Shown: one piece after another, positions 1-7,918 of the stretch | Position numbering within the stretch: the first letter of the stretch is position 1 | Layout: each line of letters starts with the position of its first letter | Assembly (NCBI RefSeq): GCF_020535245.1 | Contig: NZ_CP084911.1 | Span: 446,001-510,000, forward strand | From: Asticcacaulis sp. AND118 | GTDB taxonomy: Bacteria > Pseudomonadota > Alphaproteobacteria > Caulobacterales > Caulobacteraceae | DNA: 64,000 bases | Reading direction: 5' to 3' | Translations under genes and position numbers: made by a program | The notes under the pieces: model-generated | Databases searched by the model: none | What the model was told of the DNA's origin: nothing | What the model saw: the letters and a program-made list of their open reading frames with translations, nothing else

Positions 1-1
1 A

Positions 2-172
2 GGGCTTTTTATGAATATCGTGCTCGGCATTATCGGGTCTGTGCTCGCAAATGGCCTTTTGTCGTGGCTCGGTGTGTCATTCGGCGGTGTGATTGGTTTC
101 CTCGTTGCGGGGGTATCGGGTGCCTGCCTGCTCATCGGCGCCAGTCGCACAATTCGCCGCCGACGCTTGTAG
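2..172 (+). CDS. GlsB/YeaQ/YmgE family stress-response membrane protein, C-terminal part
   Basis: The frame is open from the window edge and encodes about 57 residues. They contain a run N-I-V-L-G-I-I-G-S followed by two glycine-rich hydrophobic stretches and a final Arg-rich tail. This is the layout of the second and third membrane segments of the small transglycosylase-associated (GlsB/YeaQ/YmgE) proteins, which are usually 80 to 90 residues. An in-frame ATG lies at position 11, but family length suggests the true start is upstream of the window. The family sits in the inner membrane and is linked to general stress; its molecular role is not established. Confidence 0.6.
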   Translation, partial: GLFMNIVLGIIGSVLANGLLSWLGVSFGGVIGFLVAGVSGACLLIGASRTIRRRRL

Positions 173-251
173 GTTCGTCGAAGCGGCCCCCAGTCCTTGC
201 CTGTCCGTCGGCGTCTTGCCGAATAGTCCTCCGCCCCGGAAAGGGCTTGCC

Positions 252-746
252 ATGACATCTCAAGATACGGCTATCGAGCGCCGAATGCTCGTGCACGAAC
301 AGATCCTTCAGGCCCTCATTGCGCACATGGTTGAAACGGAGCCGAAATTTCTGGAAAGGCTGAGCGCGACATTTGGTCGGCCTGTTCGGGTGGCCCAGGC
401 GTTGCGTGACTACAAAGATACGGCGGAATACGCCGCGTCTTTTGTCCGCGAGATTGTCAAGCTCGGAGAAAGCGGGTCCGGAAAGTCCGGCTTGTCCTTA
501 GTGGCGAAATGGGACGATCTCTGGCCAACCCGGGGCGAAACCGACCTGCAAAACGAGAACGTGCCTGTGCGTTTTGAGATATTCCATCGGGACGGTGTCT
601 GGGAAGTCATTCGCGACGGTCACCTCATTGGCGGATATGTGCATCATGTAGGTGCGCGCGAGGCGGCTTTGGCGGCCGTGCAGGTTCTGTTCGAGGACGG
701 TCGATCTGCAGAGATATGGCCCCCTTTCAGTGGCGTGCCCAACTAG
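252..746 (+). CDS. Hypothetical protein, possibly truncated by an IS insertion
   Basis: This frame encodes 164 residues, soluble, with no signal peptide and no motif I recognise. It begins with a helical, charged N-terminus and ends with a beta-rich part in which HRDGVWEVIRDG and a Gly-Gly-Tyr-Val turn stand out. The ATG at 252 was chosen because it follows an AAAGGG run about 7 bases upstream and the longer frame upstream overlaps the preceding gene. The stop codon lies in a CTAG tetramer exactly at the edge of the IS5-like remnant. CTAG-type sites are common targets for this IS family, so the natural C-terminus may have been lost. The function is unknown. Confidence 0.55.
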   Translation: MTSQDTAIERRMLVHEQILQALIAHMVETEPKFLERLSATFGRPVRVAQALRDYKDTAEYAASFVREIVKLGESGSGKSGLSLVAKWDDLWPTRGETDLQNENVPVRFEIFHRDGVWEVIRDGHLIGGYVHHVGAREAALAAVQVLFEDGRSAEIWPPFSGVPN

Positions 747-1140
747 GCTCAGGACTCATTGATCAGAGCCAGAAGATGACGGTAGCAGCGATGAGTATGG
801 CGGAGAAGAAAGTGTGGGCACAGCGGTCGTATCGAGTGTGTACGCGCCGCCAGTCCTTGAGTTTGGCGAACATGTTTTCGACCTTATGGCGTTGCTTATA
901 GAGTATTTTGTCATGGTCGATCTGAACTTTTCGATTACGCTTTGAAGGGATGCAGGGATTTATTCCCTTACCTTTCAGAGCGTTACGGAACCAGTTGGCG
1001 TCATATCCCCGATCGCCCAGCAAAGTTTTTGCTTTGGGCAGTGTATCCAACAGCAAGGCTGCGCCCTTGAAGTCGCTGACCTGTCCCGCGGTCAGCAACA
1101 GGCGGATAGGCCTGCCGTGCGGGTCGGTAACCGCATGATC
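747..1140 (-). mobile_element. Remnant of an IS5-family (IS427/IS1031-like) insertion sequence
   Basis: The segment holds the 3' part of an IS transposase plus about 15 bases of terminal sequence, starting GGCTCAGGACTCATTGATC just after the stop codon of the preceding gene. The other end is missing: at about 1140 the IS sequence switches without a gap into a glycoside hydrolase reading frame on the opposite strand. This looks like an insertion followed by a deletion that removed the IS 5' half together with the front of the hydrolase gene. Confidence 0.75.
763..1140 (-). pseudogene. IS5-family transposase, C-terminal fragment
   Basis: Reading leftwards from about 1140 gives DHAVTDPHGRPIRLLLTAGQ, then a block with LLGDRGYDANWFR, then KRNRKVQIDHDKILYKQRH. 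This is the typical second half of IS5/IS427-group DDE transposases: the second catalytic Asp lies in GDRGYD and the Glu in the KQRHKVENMFAKLK segment. The upstream half with the first Asp is absent, so the product cannot be active. The fragment ends at a normal stop near the element's terminus. Confidence 0.8.
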
Positions 1141-1142
1141 CG

Positions 1143-1388
1143 TCGAACTGGCTGGGGCCGGTATGGATCGTCTCCAACTATTTTGTCTGGCGCGGGTTGA
1201 AGAATTATGGCTTTACCGCCGAAGCCGCCGATCTGTCGGCACGCACGGTCAGGCTTCTGTCGGATGATCTGACGGCGTCGGGCTCGCTCAATGAATATTA
1301 TCACCCTGATACGGCCAAAGCGCTTAGCCACAAGGGCTTCATGAACTGGAACCTACTGGTTCTGGAGATGGTGGACGCCGCCATTTAA
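1143..1388 (+). pseudogene. GH63-like glycoside hydrolase, C-terminal fragment
   Basis: The frame opens directly at the IS junction with NWLGPVWIVSNYFVWRGL and runs about 80 residues to a stop, including NEYYHPDTAKALSHKGFMNW. This matches the end of the (alpha/alpha)6 barrel of GH63-type enzymes (alpha-glucosidase or mannosylglycerate hydrolase-like), in which an N-W-x-G-P-V-W motif lines the active site. Everything before that motif, including the catalytic acid region, is missing. No start codon or ribosome site is present, so this is a dead 3' remnant. The substrate cannot be told from this piece. Confidence 0.7.
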
Positions 1389-1568
1389 GATGACCACCTT
1401 ACGGCGATAATGATGGCCGGTTCTTATAGACGCATCAGCTTGTTCTCCTGCGATCGCAGTCGAACATGCTTATGCGGGCAAACCACTTCTCTGGAAGTTC
1501 AACGGTAGAATTTGCACTTCGCGAGCTATCTCATGTAAGCTTCATGTCAATAAAACGGGAGCGAAATC

Positions 1569-2963
1569 ATGGCAGTTCATATATCGCGGCGCATCTTGGT
1601 GGGAGCCGCTTTGGGCTGTGTTATAGCAAGACCGGCGCTAGCGGCAGGCAAACCTTGGAATCGTGCAAGCGCTATCGTCAAACATCTTCGGGCGCCGGTG
1701 TTTCAAAACCGGGTCTTCGATATCATTGACTATGGTGGGGTCGGTGACGGCAAAACATTGAACACGGACGCGATCGCCCGCGCCATTGACGCCTGCCATG
1801 CGGCGGGCGGCGGGCGCGTTGTGATCCCGGCGGGGAAGTTCCTCACCGGCGCGGTGCGGCTGCGGTCGCGCATTGATCTCCATGTGGCTGAGGGTGGGAC
1901 TCTCCTGTTCAGCCCCGACCCTGCTCACTATCCCAATGTCCTGACGCGATGGGAGGGCGTGGAGGTGATGAACCATTCGCCGCTCATCTACGCTTACGGT
2001 GAAAAAGACATCGCCGTCACCGGCCCGGGCACGATTGACGGTCAGGGCAGCAACGAAAACTGGTGGTCGTGGAGCAGCGGCGCGCGTTTCGGCTGGCGCG
2101 ACGGGATGCCGGACCAACGCCCGGCGCGCAACGCCCTGTTCAAAATGGCCGAGGATGGCGTACCGGTCGAAGAGCGTATCTTCGGTCAGGGCCACTATCT
2201 GCGCCCGCCGCTGCTTCAGACCTATGCCTGCGAGAATGTGCTGATCGACGGCGTGCGTCTGCGCAATTCGCCCTTCTGGAACATCCATCCGGTCCTGTGC
2301 CGCAATGTCATCGTGCGTGGCGTCGATATCTTCGGCCACGGCCCAAACAATGATGGCTGCGACCCTGAGTCGGTGGACGGCATGCTAATCGAGCGTTGCG
2401 TCTTCAATACCGGTGACGATTGCATCGCCATCAAATCGGGGCGCAATGCCGACGGCCGCCGACTCAATGCGCCGTCGCAGAATATCGTCATCCGTGACTG
2501 TGTCATGAAGGACGGCCACGGCGGTGTCGTCACCGGCTCGGAAATTTCCGGCGGGGTGCGCTGGGTCTTCGCCGAAAACTGCCGCATGGACAGCCCGGAC
2601 CTGTGGTACGCCATCCGCTTCAAGAACAATGCAATGCGCGGCGGCGTGCTGGAACACTTCCATTTCCGCAACATTTCGGTGGGGCAGGTGTCGCGCGCAG
2701 TCATGACCTGCGACTTTAACTACGAGGAAGGCGCGAAGGGTCGCTTCACGCCGGTGCTGCGCGATGTGAGCATTGAGAACCTCCTTGCGGAAAAGGCGCT
2801 GCGCGTGCTGGACAGTCAGGGCCTGCCGGGCGCGCCGGTCAGTGATATCCGCCTGCGCAAGTGCCGCTTCGACGGCGTGACGCAGGCGAGTGTCGTCACC
2901 CACACCCACGGTCTCAGGCTCGACGGTGTGAGGGTCAACGGCAAAAGGGTCGCGGCGCTCTAG
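1569..2963 (+). CDS. Exported GH28 polygalacturonase-like pectinase
   Basis: This 464-residue protein begins with a signal peptide (Arg-Arg at 7-8, hydrophobic core, A-x-A near 25). The mature part is a right-handed beta-helix of glycoside hydrolase family 28. The active-site signatures are visible: N-N-D at about 260-262, G-D-D at 282-284, G-H-G-G around His317 and R-F-K at 350-352. The family hydrolyses galacturonic acid bonds in pectin, and the insertions around 160-210 suit an exo-acting enzyme, which is inference. The gene faces the CAZyme operon and its stop shares a CTAG with the GH10 stop. The 180-base region before it must hold its own promoter; I see no clear operator there. Confidence 0.88.
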   Translation: MAVHISRRILVGAALGCVIARPALAAGKPWNRASAIVKHLRAPVFQNRVFDIIDYGGVGDGKTLNTDAIARAIDACHAAGGGRVVIPAGKFLTGAVRLRSRIDLHVAEGGTLLFSPDPAHYPNVLTRWEGVEVMNHSPLIYAYGEKDIAVTGPGTIDGQGSNENWWSWSSGARFGWRDGMPDQRPARNALFKMAEDGVPVEERIFGQGHYLRPPLLQTYACENVLIDGVRLRNSPFWNIHPVLCRNVIVRGVDIFGHGPNNDGCDPESVDGMLIERCVFNTGDDCIAIKSGRNADGRRLNAPSQNIVIRDCVMKDGHGGVVTGSEISGGVRWVFAENCRMDSPDLWYAIRFKNNAMRGGVLEHFHFRNISVGQVSRAVMTCDFNYEEGAKGRFTPVLRDVSIENLLAEKALRVLDSQGLPGAPVSDIRLRKCRFDGVTQASVVTHTHGLRLDGVRVNGKRVAAL

Positions 2964-4078
2964 GCCCGGTTTGGGGCGCTGCGGAAGGCGACGGCCATGG
3001 CCTCGCGCAGGGGTTTGGGTTTGAACGCCTCGTCATAGGGCGTCGGGCGCAGCGGCAGGCCATCCGTGCGCGGCCTGGTCGATTGCAGCCAGCTATAGCG
3101 ATCGTCCAGACCCCAGCACAGAAAGTCCTTCACCGCGGTATTGGCCAGGGTCAGGTCGATATAGGTCCTGGCCACCTCTGCCACGACGGCGTCGCGGCGC
3201 GCAATATCGCCCTCGACCTTGCGGTCGTTGACGTCGAACTCCGTGACCATCAGCGTGAAACCGAGCGCCGCCGCGTCATCGAGGAAGCGCGTCCACTCGG
3301 CGTATTGCGGTGTGGTGTCGTCGCTGGTCATCTGGCTCGTCACGCTCTGATCCGTGCCAATATGGCCCTGAATGCCTAGGGCATCGACCGGTAGTTTGAT
3401 GTCGCGGAACCAGCGCAGCAGGTCGAGCGCCGCCTTGCGGTGGATCGCGTCTTTCGGCCGCCAACTCATATAGTCGTTATAGACAAGTTCTATCTTCGGC
3501 AGGTGCTCGCGCGCCGCTTCGAAGCAGATGCGCAGGGCGTCGCGGCCCAGAATGCGGGTGAAGACATTGGCGCGGATATCGCCGGTTTTTTCGTCGATGG
3601 CCTCGTTGATGACGTCCCACGAGGTCAGGCGCGCGCCGTAGTGGCTGGCGACCGTGCCGATATAGTCGCGCAGCATCCGCTCAGCCCCCAGCTTCGGATT
3701 AGATCCGAAATCGTGGGTCAGGAGCCATTTGGGCAGAAACTCGTCCTTGGCCCAGAACAGGGTGTGCCCACGCAGGGGCATCTTATGCGTCTCGGCAAAG
3801 GCCAGCACCGCGTCGCCGGGGCCGAAATCGTAGACCTTGGGCGGGGCGTTGCGGATGGTGTACATCTTCATCTCGTTACGCGCGACGAGGATGCGGCATT
3901 CGCGGGTGAGAATGCCAGCCACCTTTGGGTTGGTCAAACCTCCCGTCTTGATGCCGGTGGCCGAGCCGAAACGGATGCCTTTGGCGGCCGCCAGTTCTCC
4001 CAAGGAAGAGGGGGACGCAGCGAAGGCCGGCGTCGCCGCGAGCGTAAGGCCTGCGCCGATCAGTTGGCGGCGGTCCAT
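2960..4078 (-). CDS. GH10 endo-1,4-beta-xylanase
   Basis: This 372-residue protein has a short N-terminal signal ending around A-F-A at 18-20. It carries the full TIM barrel of family GH10: the acid/base Glu159 lies in WDVINEA and the nucleophile Glu280 in VTEFDVND. GH10 enzymes cut the beta-1,4-xylan backbone. It is the last gene of the minus-strand CAZyme run; its start codon overlaps the GH43 stop (TAATG), so the two are translationally coupled. Together they would convert xylan into oligosaccharides and then into xylose or arabinose. The protein has normal length and no attached binding module. Confidence 0.93.
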   Translation of the reverse strand: MDRRQLIGAGLTLAATPAFAASPSSLGELAAAKGIRFGSATGIKTGGLTNPKVAGILTRECRILVARNEMKMYTIRNAPPKVYDFGPGDAVLAFAETHKMPLRGHTLFWAKDEFLPKWLLTHDFGSNPKLGAERMLRDYIGTVASHYGARLTSWDVINEAIDEKTGDIRANVFTRILGRDALRICFEAAREHLPKIELVYNDYMSWRPKDAIHRKAALDLLRWFRDIKLPVDALGIQGHIGTDQSVTSQMTSDDTTPQYAEWTRFLDDAAALGFTLMVTEFDVNDRKVEGDIARRDAVVAEVARTYIDLTLANTAVKDFLCWGLDDRYSWLQSTRPRTDGLPLRPTPYDEAFKPKPLREAMAVAFRSAPNRA

Positions 4079-5649
4079 TATTTCACCTCGTGGGTGACGC
4101 GGACCCAGTCGAAATCGACGGAACCCTGCGCGGCGATCTTATTAAAGGTGAACAGGGCCGGGCGACTGCCCTTCCACCACGAGAAGGTAGAGAGCGGCAG
4201 GGCCTCGCCGAACGGCGTGAAGGCCTTTTCGTCAAGACTATAGGCGAAGCGTCCGATCTGGTCGGCCTGCACCTCGGCGCGCAGGATGACGGTCGCGCCC
4301 GTAATCTCCGGGCCCGGCGTTTCAACGCCTGCCGAGGCATAGGTCAGGCGCGCCACGCCGTTTTCGCGCACCACACCGATCCACACCGGCTTGACGCCGA
4401 ACAGGCTGAGCCCCGCGCGCTGCCCGTCGGCCATGCGCGAGACGTCCATGCGCGTTGTGGTCTGCATGGCTGGGCCTTGCAGGATCTGGGTCAGGGTGTT
4501 GCGCGCCGTCGTCAGATGGTTGGCCTGCTGCGCCTCAAGACGCAGCCAGCCGGGCCGGGCGCTGAGGCTCCAGCGCTGGATGTCGGGATTGTGGTTCCAC
4601 GACCATTGCAGGCCCAGTTCGCGGCTGTCGAAGCTATCGGAATCCTGCAACCGGGCGTTCGAGCGCACCCCCGTATCCGGCACCGAGTGGGTCAGTACCG
4701 GCTTGCCTTCATCGCCCATGACCGGCCAGTCGTCGCGCCAGACGACGGGTTGCAGGTGGTTGATCCGCCCGAAGGCCCCGGTCGAGTTGAAGTGAAGGAA
4801 CCAGCCCTGACCCGCAGGCGTCTCGACATAGCCACCCTGATGCGGCCCTAAAATGCCGGGTATGGGCACCAGCACGTCGCGCCATTCGTAGGGCCCGTAG
4901 ATGTTGCGGGCGCGTCCGACCGCCTGCGGCCCGGTGCCGACGCCGCCGATGGGGGCGAAGATATAGTACCAGCCGTTGCGCTTGTAGACTTTCGGACCTT
5001 CGAGGATGGGCAGGCGCATCTTGTCCTCGGCCACGACGACACCTTCATCCAGCACCTTCGTGCCGTCCGGGCTCATGCGGTGCAGGATCAACGGACCGGC
5101 CCCGACCTTGCCATGGATCAGGAAAGCCTGCCCGTCGTCGTCCCAGAAGGGGCAGGGGTCTTCCAGCTTCGGCTGAGCGATGACGTGGACGGGCGGGGCC
5201 CACGGCCCCTCCGGCGATTGGGCCGTGGACATGAAGACGCCTTCGTCCGGCGTCGCCCAATAGACGTAGAACAGGCCGTTGTGATGGCGGATCGACGGCG
5301 CCCAGACGCCGCTGGCGTATTTGGTGCCGGTGACGGGTTTGGAACGGGTGTCGTCGAGCTCATAGGGGCCGGGCATGTCGTATTCCGGCGCGAAGGTCAG
5401 TTTGGGCAGGACGTGGCCAATGATCGACCAGTGCACCAGATCGTCGGATTTCAGCACGGGGATACCGGGCGAAAAATGGAAGCTGGACGAGACCATATAA
5501 TAGCTCTGGCCCACACGGATGACGTCGGGGTCCGAATAGTCGGCATAGAGGACCGGGTTGCTGTAGGTCGCCGTCGTCTGCGCGGACACGGCGGCGCATC
5601 CGGCAAGCGGGAGGAGAGCCAGACAGGTTCCGAGAAGCAGAGTTTTCAT
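4078..5649 (-). CDS. GH43 beta-xylosidase/alpha-arabinofuranosidase lipoprotein
   Basis: This 523-residue protein has a lipoprotein signal with the lipobox L-A-G-C at 15-18, placing it at the membrane surface. Residues 28-320 form a five-bladed GH43 domain: Asp40 in DYSDPDVIR is the expected base, Asp164 in LEDPCPFW the pKa modulator and Glu217 in ILEGPKVY the acid. The C-terminal 190 residues resemble the concanavalin-like GH43 C2 domain found in beta-xylosidases. The substrate is probably xylo-oligosaccharide or an arabinose side chain. It is coupled to GH10 downstream and sits 16 bases after the six-hairpin gene. Confidence 0.88.
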   Translation of the reverse strand: MKTLLLGTCLALLPLAGCAAVSAQTTATYSNPVLYADYSDPDVIRVGQSYYMVSSSFHFSPGIPVLKSDDLVHWSIIGHVLPKLTFAPEYDMPGPYELDDTRSKPVTGTKYASGVWAPSIRHHNGLFYVYWATPDEGVFMSTAQSPEGPWAPPVHVIAQPKLEDPCPFWDDDGQAFLIHGKVGAGPLILHRMSPDGTKVLDEGVVVAEDKMRLPILEGPKVYKRNGWYYIFAPIGGVGTGPQAVGRARNIYGPYEWRDVLVPIPGILGPHQGGYVETPAGQGWFLHFNSTGAFGRINHLQPVVWRDDWPVMGDEGKPVLTHSVPDTGVRSNARLQDSDSFDSRELGLQWSWNHNPDIQRWSLSARPGWLRLEAQQANHLTTARNTLTQILQGPAMQTTTRMDVSRMADGQRAGLSLFGVKPVWIGVVRENGVARLTYASAGVETPGPEITGATVILRAEVQADQIGRFAYSLDEKAFTPFGEALPLSTFSWWKGSRPALFTFNKIAAQGSVDFDWVRVTHEVK

Positions 5650-5665
5650 CGTGATGTCCTTATCT

Positions 5666-7918
5666 TTACGGAAGCGGCTGGATGTTTTCGACGCGTACGC
5701 GCCAGCCCTCTCTGGGAAAGCCGGGGGCGGGGCCGGTCGAACCGTCCCAGCCGGCGGCCATCATACCAACCGCCAGCAGCAGCGAACCGTTGGAGGGAAA
5801 GTAGGTTTCGGCGGCACGGCGGTAACCGGGACCGTCCGGCCCCACCGCCTTGGCCACGTCGGGCAGCATGGAATCACCCGCCGTGTCGAGATGGACGCGC
5901 GGCGTCATGCCGGTCGATCCCCACCGGTTGTTCTTCAGGTCAATAAACAGCCAGTCGAGTGCGTCTTCCGGCTCGCCCAGTCGTGCGGCCGTCATAGCGA
6001 TCATGGGAAAATCCCAGCCCCAGGTCTGACGCAGGTCCCAGTTGCCTTCGGCGGCGCGCAGGGTGCGGCGCATGGTGTCGGCATCGACACGGTCACTGCC
6101 GATCAGGCCATAGGCCATCAGGAAGGACGGATGGTCCTTGTTCTGGCACTGGGGCGCGGCGGCGTGACGGCGGCAGGCGGGCGAAAAGGCGTTGCGCCAG
6201 AACTCGGGTGAGGTCTCGGCCGGCAGGTACAGGCCATCGCGCACGGTCAGGGGGGCGATTTTGGCGATTACCGTGTCCCAGTCCGCGTTGCGCGGCAGGC
6301 CCTGCCGTTCGCGCCACTTTTGCGCCGTTTGCAAACCGAAGCGCACATATTCCAGTTCGAAGGCCGGATTCTGCGTGGTCATCGGGTCGTAATTTTCCTG
6401 CACAGGAATGATCGGCGGGCCCAGCACGTAGCGCTTGCCGGCCTCGTCCCACAGGGGCCAGGTCGCCAGCAGTTGTGCCGACTGATCCACCAGTTCGCCA
6501 TAGGCTCTTAGAGTCTTCTTTTCTGGATTGGCGCGCCACGCCAGTTCGGCAAGATAAATCGGGTGTGGTTGCTGCCACATGATGAAGGGGCCGATGGGGC
6601 TGGGGCTGTTGCGCGCCTCCGGGCCCGACATTTTTGGCCACCACGCCCCCTTGACGCCGTGCCGAGCAGCCGCGGCTTTCGCTTTCGGCAGACGGGTTAC
6701 GTACCAGCCGAGGCTTCGCTCCAGCTTTTCCGGTCGACCCCAGGTGGCGAAGTGCCCGCTATGCCAGGGGTGCATTTCGAGGTGGAACTTGCCTGACCAG
6801 CTATTGGAAAACAGGCCCTCTTCCTGAGGGGGTAACTCGCCCGCGCCGTTGATGGCCTGAAGGTATTGCGACAGCACCACACGGCGCTCCAGTTCGACGG
6901 CGCGCGGGTCGGTAGAGCCGCTGAAATCGATCACTCCGCCGGTCTTCCAATACTGCCGCCAGTTGTCGGCGACCGCCGTAACGGCCTGCGCATAGTCCTG
7001 CGGATTGGCGGCCGCAGCCTGTGTGCGCTCGAAACTGACCAACACGGTTAGGCGGTCGCCTTTTTGCGCCACCACGCGGACACTGTGCGCGCCGGTCTTG
7101 CGGATCGTCGCACCGGGCGCGAGCAGGCCGGAATAATAGACCGTGTTATCGAGTTGGCGTTTAAGCAGCATCCGCCCCGGCGCAGTTTTCAGCACCTGCG
7201 TTTTATGCAGATCGTCGCGAACCCAGTCGGACGGGTCGGGATTGACGTTGGCCGCCACGCCCGGATAGCGCACATCGATGGCGATGCGGCCCGTCGCTAC
7301 GGCCTTCGAGAAGATGTTGACCAGCACCATATCGCGCGTCGGATGCACCCGCGTCTGCACCTCGACAGGTTCGCCCTCGAAGACGAAACGGCTGGTGAGC
7401 ACACCCGTCCACATGTCGAGCGTCTGATCCGTGGCGCTGAGGTCGGCGAATGTTGCGCGTTTGCCGTCCCTGCCGGTCAGGGCCAGCGCGATGCGCCCCA
7501 GCGAAAAGCGGTGCGGATTGTCACGCAGCCAGCCATAGGCTGGATGGGTCTTCAGATCGTCGAACGAAGCCATATAGTCGAAGGCCTGCGGCCCGCGACC
7601 GGGCGCCTCGATCCTGCGCTGACCGTCGGTTTCCTTATAACCCTGTGGATTGGGGAAGGTGTGGAACGCCCACTGCGCCATAGTCAGCAGCGGCGCTAGA
7701 TTGGAATATTGTTCCGGGAAGGTCTGGAGTCCGGTAATGTCAGCGGTGAAGCCGAGATTGCCGTTGCCCAGCATGACCGGCGCGTGCGGATCGGGCCTTG
7801 TGAAGTGCGGATTGTGCCGCGTCACCAGCGCCTGACGATCAATGGGGGTTTGGGGCGGCGCTTCAGCGTGGGCCGTGACGGCCCAGCCCAGACAAAAGAC
7901 AAGCAGCCACTTAAGCAC
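5666..7918 (-). CDS. Secreted six-hairpin glycosidase-like protein, family not assigned
   Basis: This 750-residue protein has a Sec signal peptide ending near A-H-A at 16-18. Its N-terminal part has a beta-sandwich look and starts with LGNGNLGFTADITGLQ. The middle and C-terminal parts have the pattern of an (alpha/alpha)6 barrel, with the Trp/His-rich block GKFHLEMHPWHSGHFATWGR and IGPFIMWQQPHPIYLAEL. This resembles GH65/GH95-like proteins, but I cannot place it in a named family and do not claim catalytic residues. It overlaps the GH28 stop by 8 bases and lies inside the pectin/xylan operon, so a role in trimming a hemicellulose or pectin side chain is likely. Confidence 0.6.
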   Translation of the reverse strand: MLKWLLVFCLGWAVTAHAEAPPQTPIDRQALVTRHNPHFTRPDPHAPVMLGNGNLGFTADITGLQTFPEQYSNLAPLLTMAQWAFHTFPNPQGYKETDGQRRIEAPGRGPQAFDYMASFDDLKTHPAYGWLRDNPHRFSLGRIALALTGRDGKRATFADLSATDQTLDMWTGVLTSRFVFEGEPVEVQTRVHPTRDMVLVNIFSKAVATGRIAIDVRYPGVAANVNPDPSDWVRDDLHKTQVLKTAPGRMLLKRQLDNTVYYSGLLAPGATIRKTGAHSVRVVAQKGDRLTVLVSFERTQAAAANPQDYAQAVTAVADNWRQYWKTGGVIDFSGSTDPRAVELERRVVLSQYLQAINGAGELPPQEEGLFSNSWSGKFHLEMHPWHSGHFATWGRPEKLERSLGWYVTRLPKAKAAAARHGVKGAWWPKMSGPEARNSPSPIGPFIMWQQPHPIYLAELAWRANPEKKTLRAYGELVDQSAQLLATWPLWDEAGKRYVLGPPIIPVQENYDPMTTQNPAFELEYVRFGLQTAQKWRERQGLPRNADWDTVIAKIAPLTVRDGLYLPAETSPEFWRNAFSPACRRHAAAPQCQNKDHPSFLMAYGLIGSDRVDADTMRRTLRAAEGNWDLRQTWGWDFPMIAMTAARLGEPEDALDWLFIDLKNNRWGSTGMTPRVHLDTAGDSMLPDVAKAVGPDGPGYRRAAETYFPSNGSLLLAVGMMAAGWDGSTGPAPGFPREGWRVRVENIQPLP

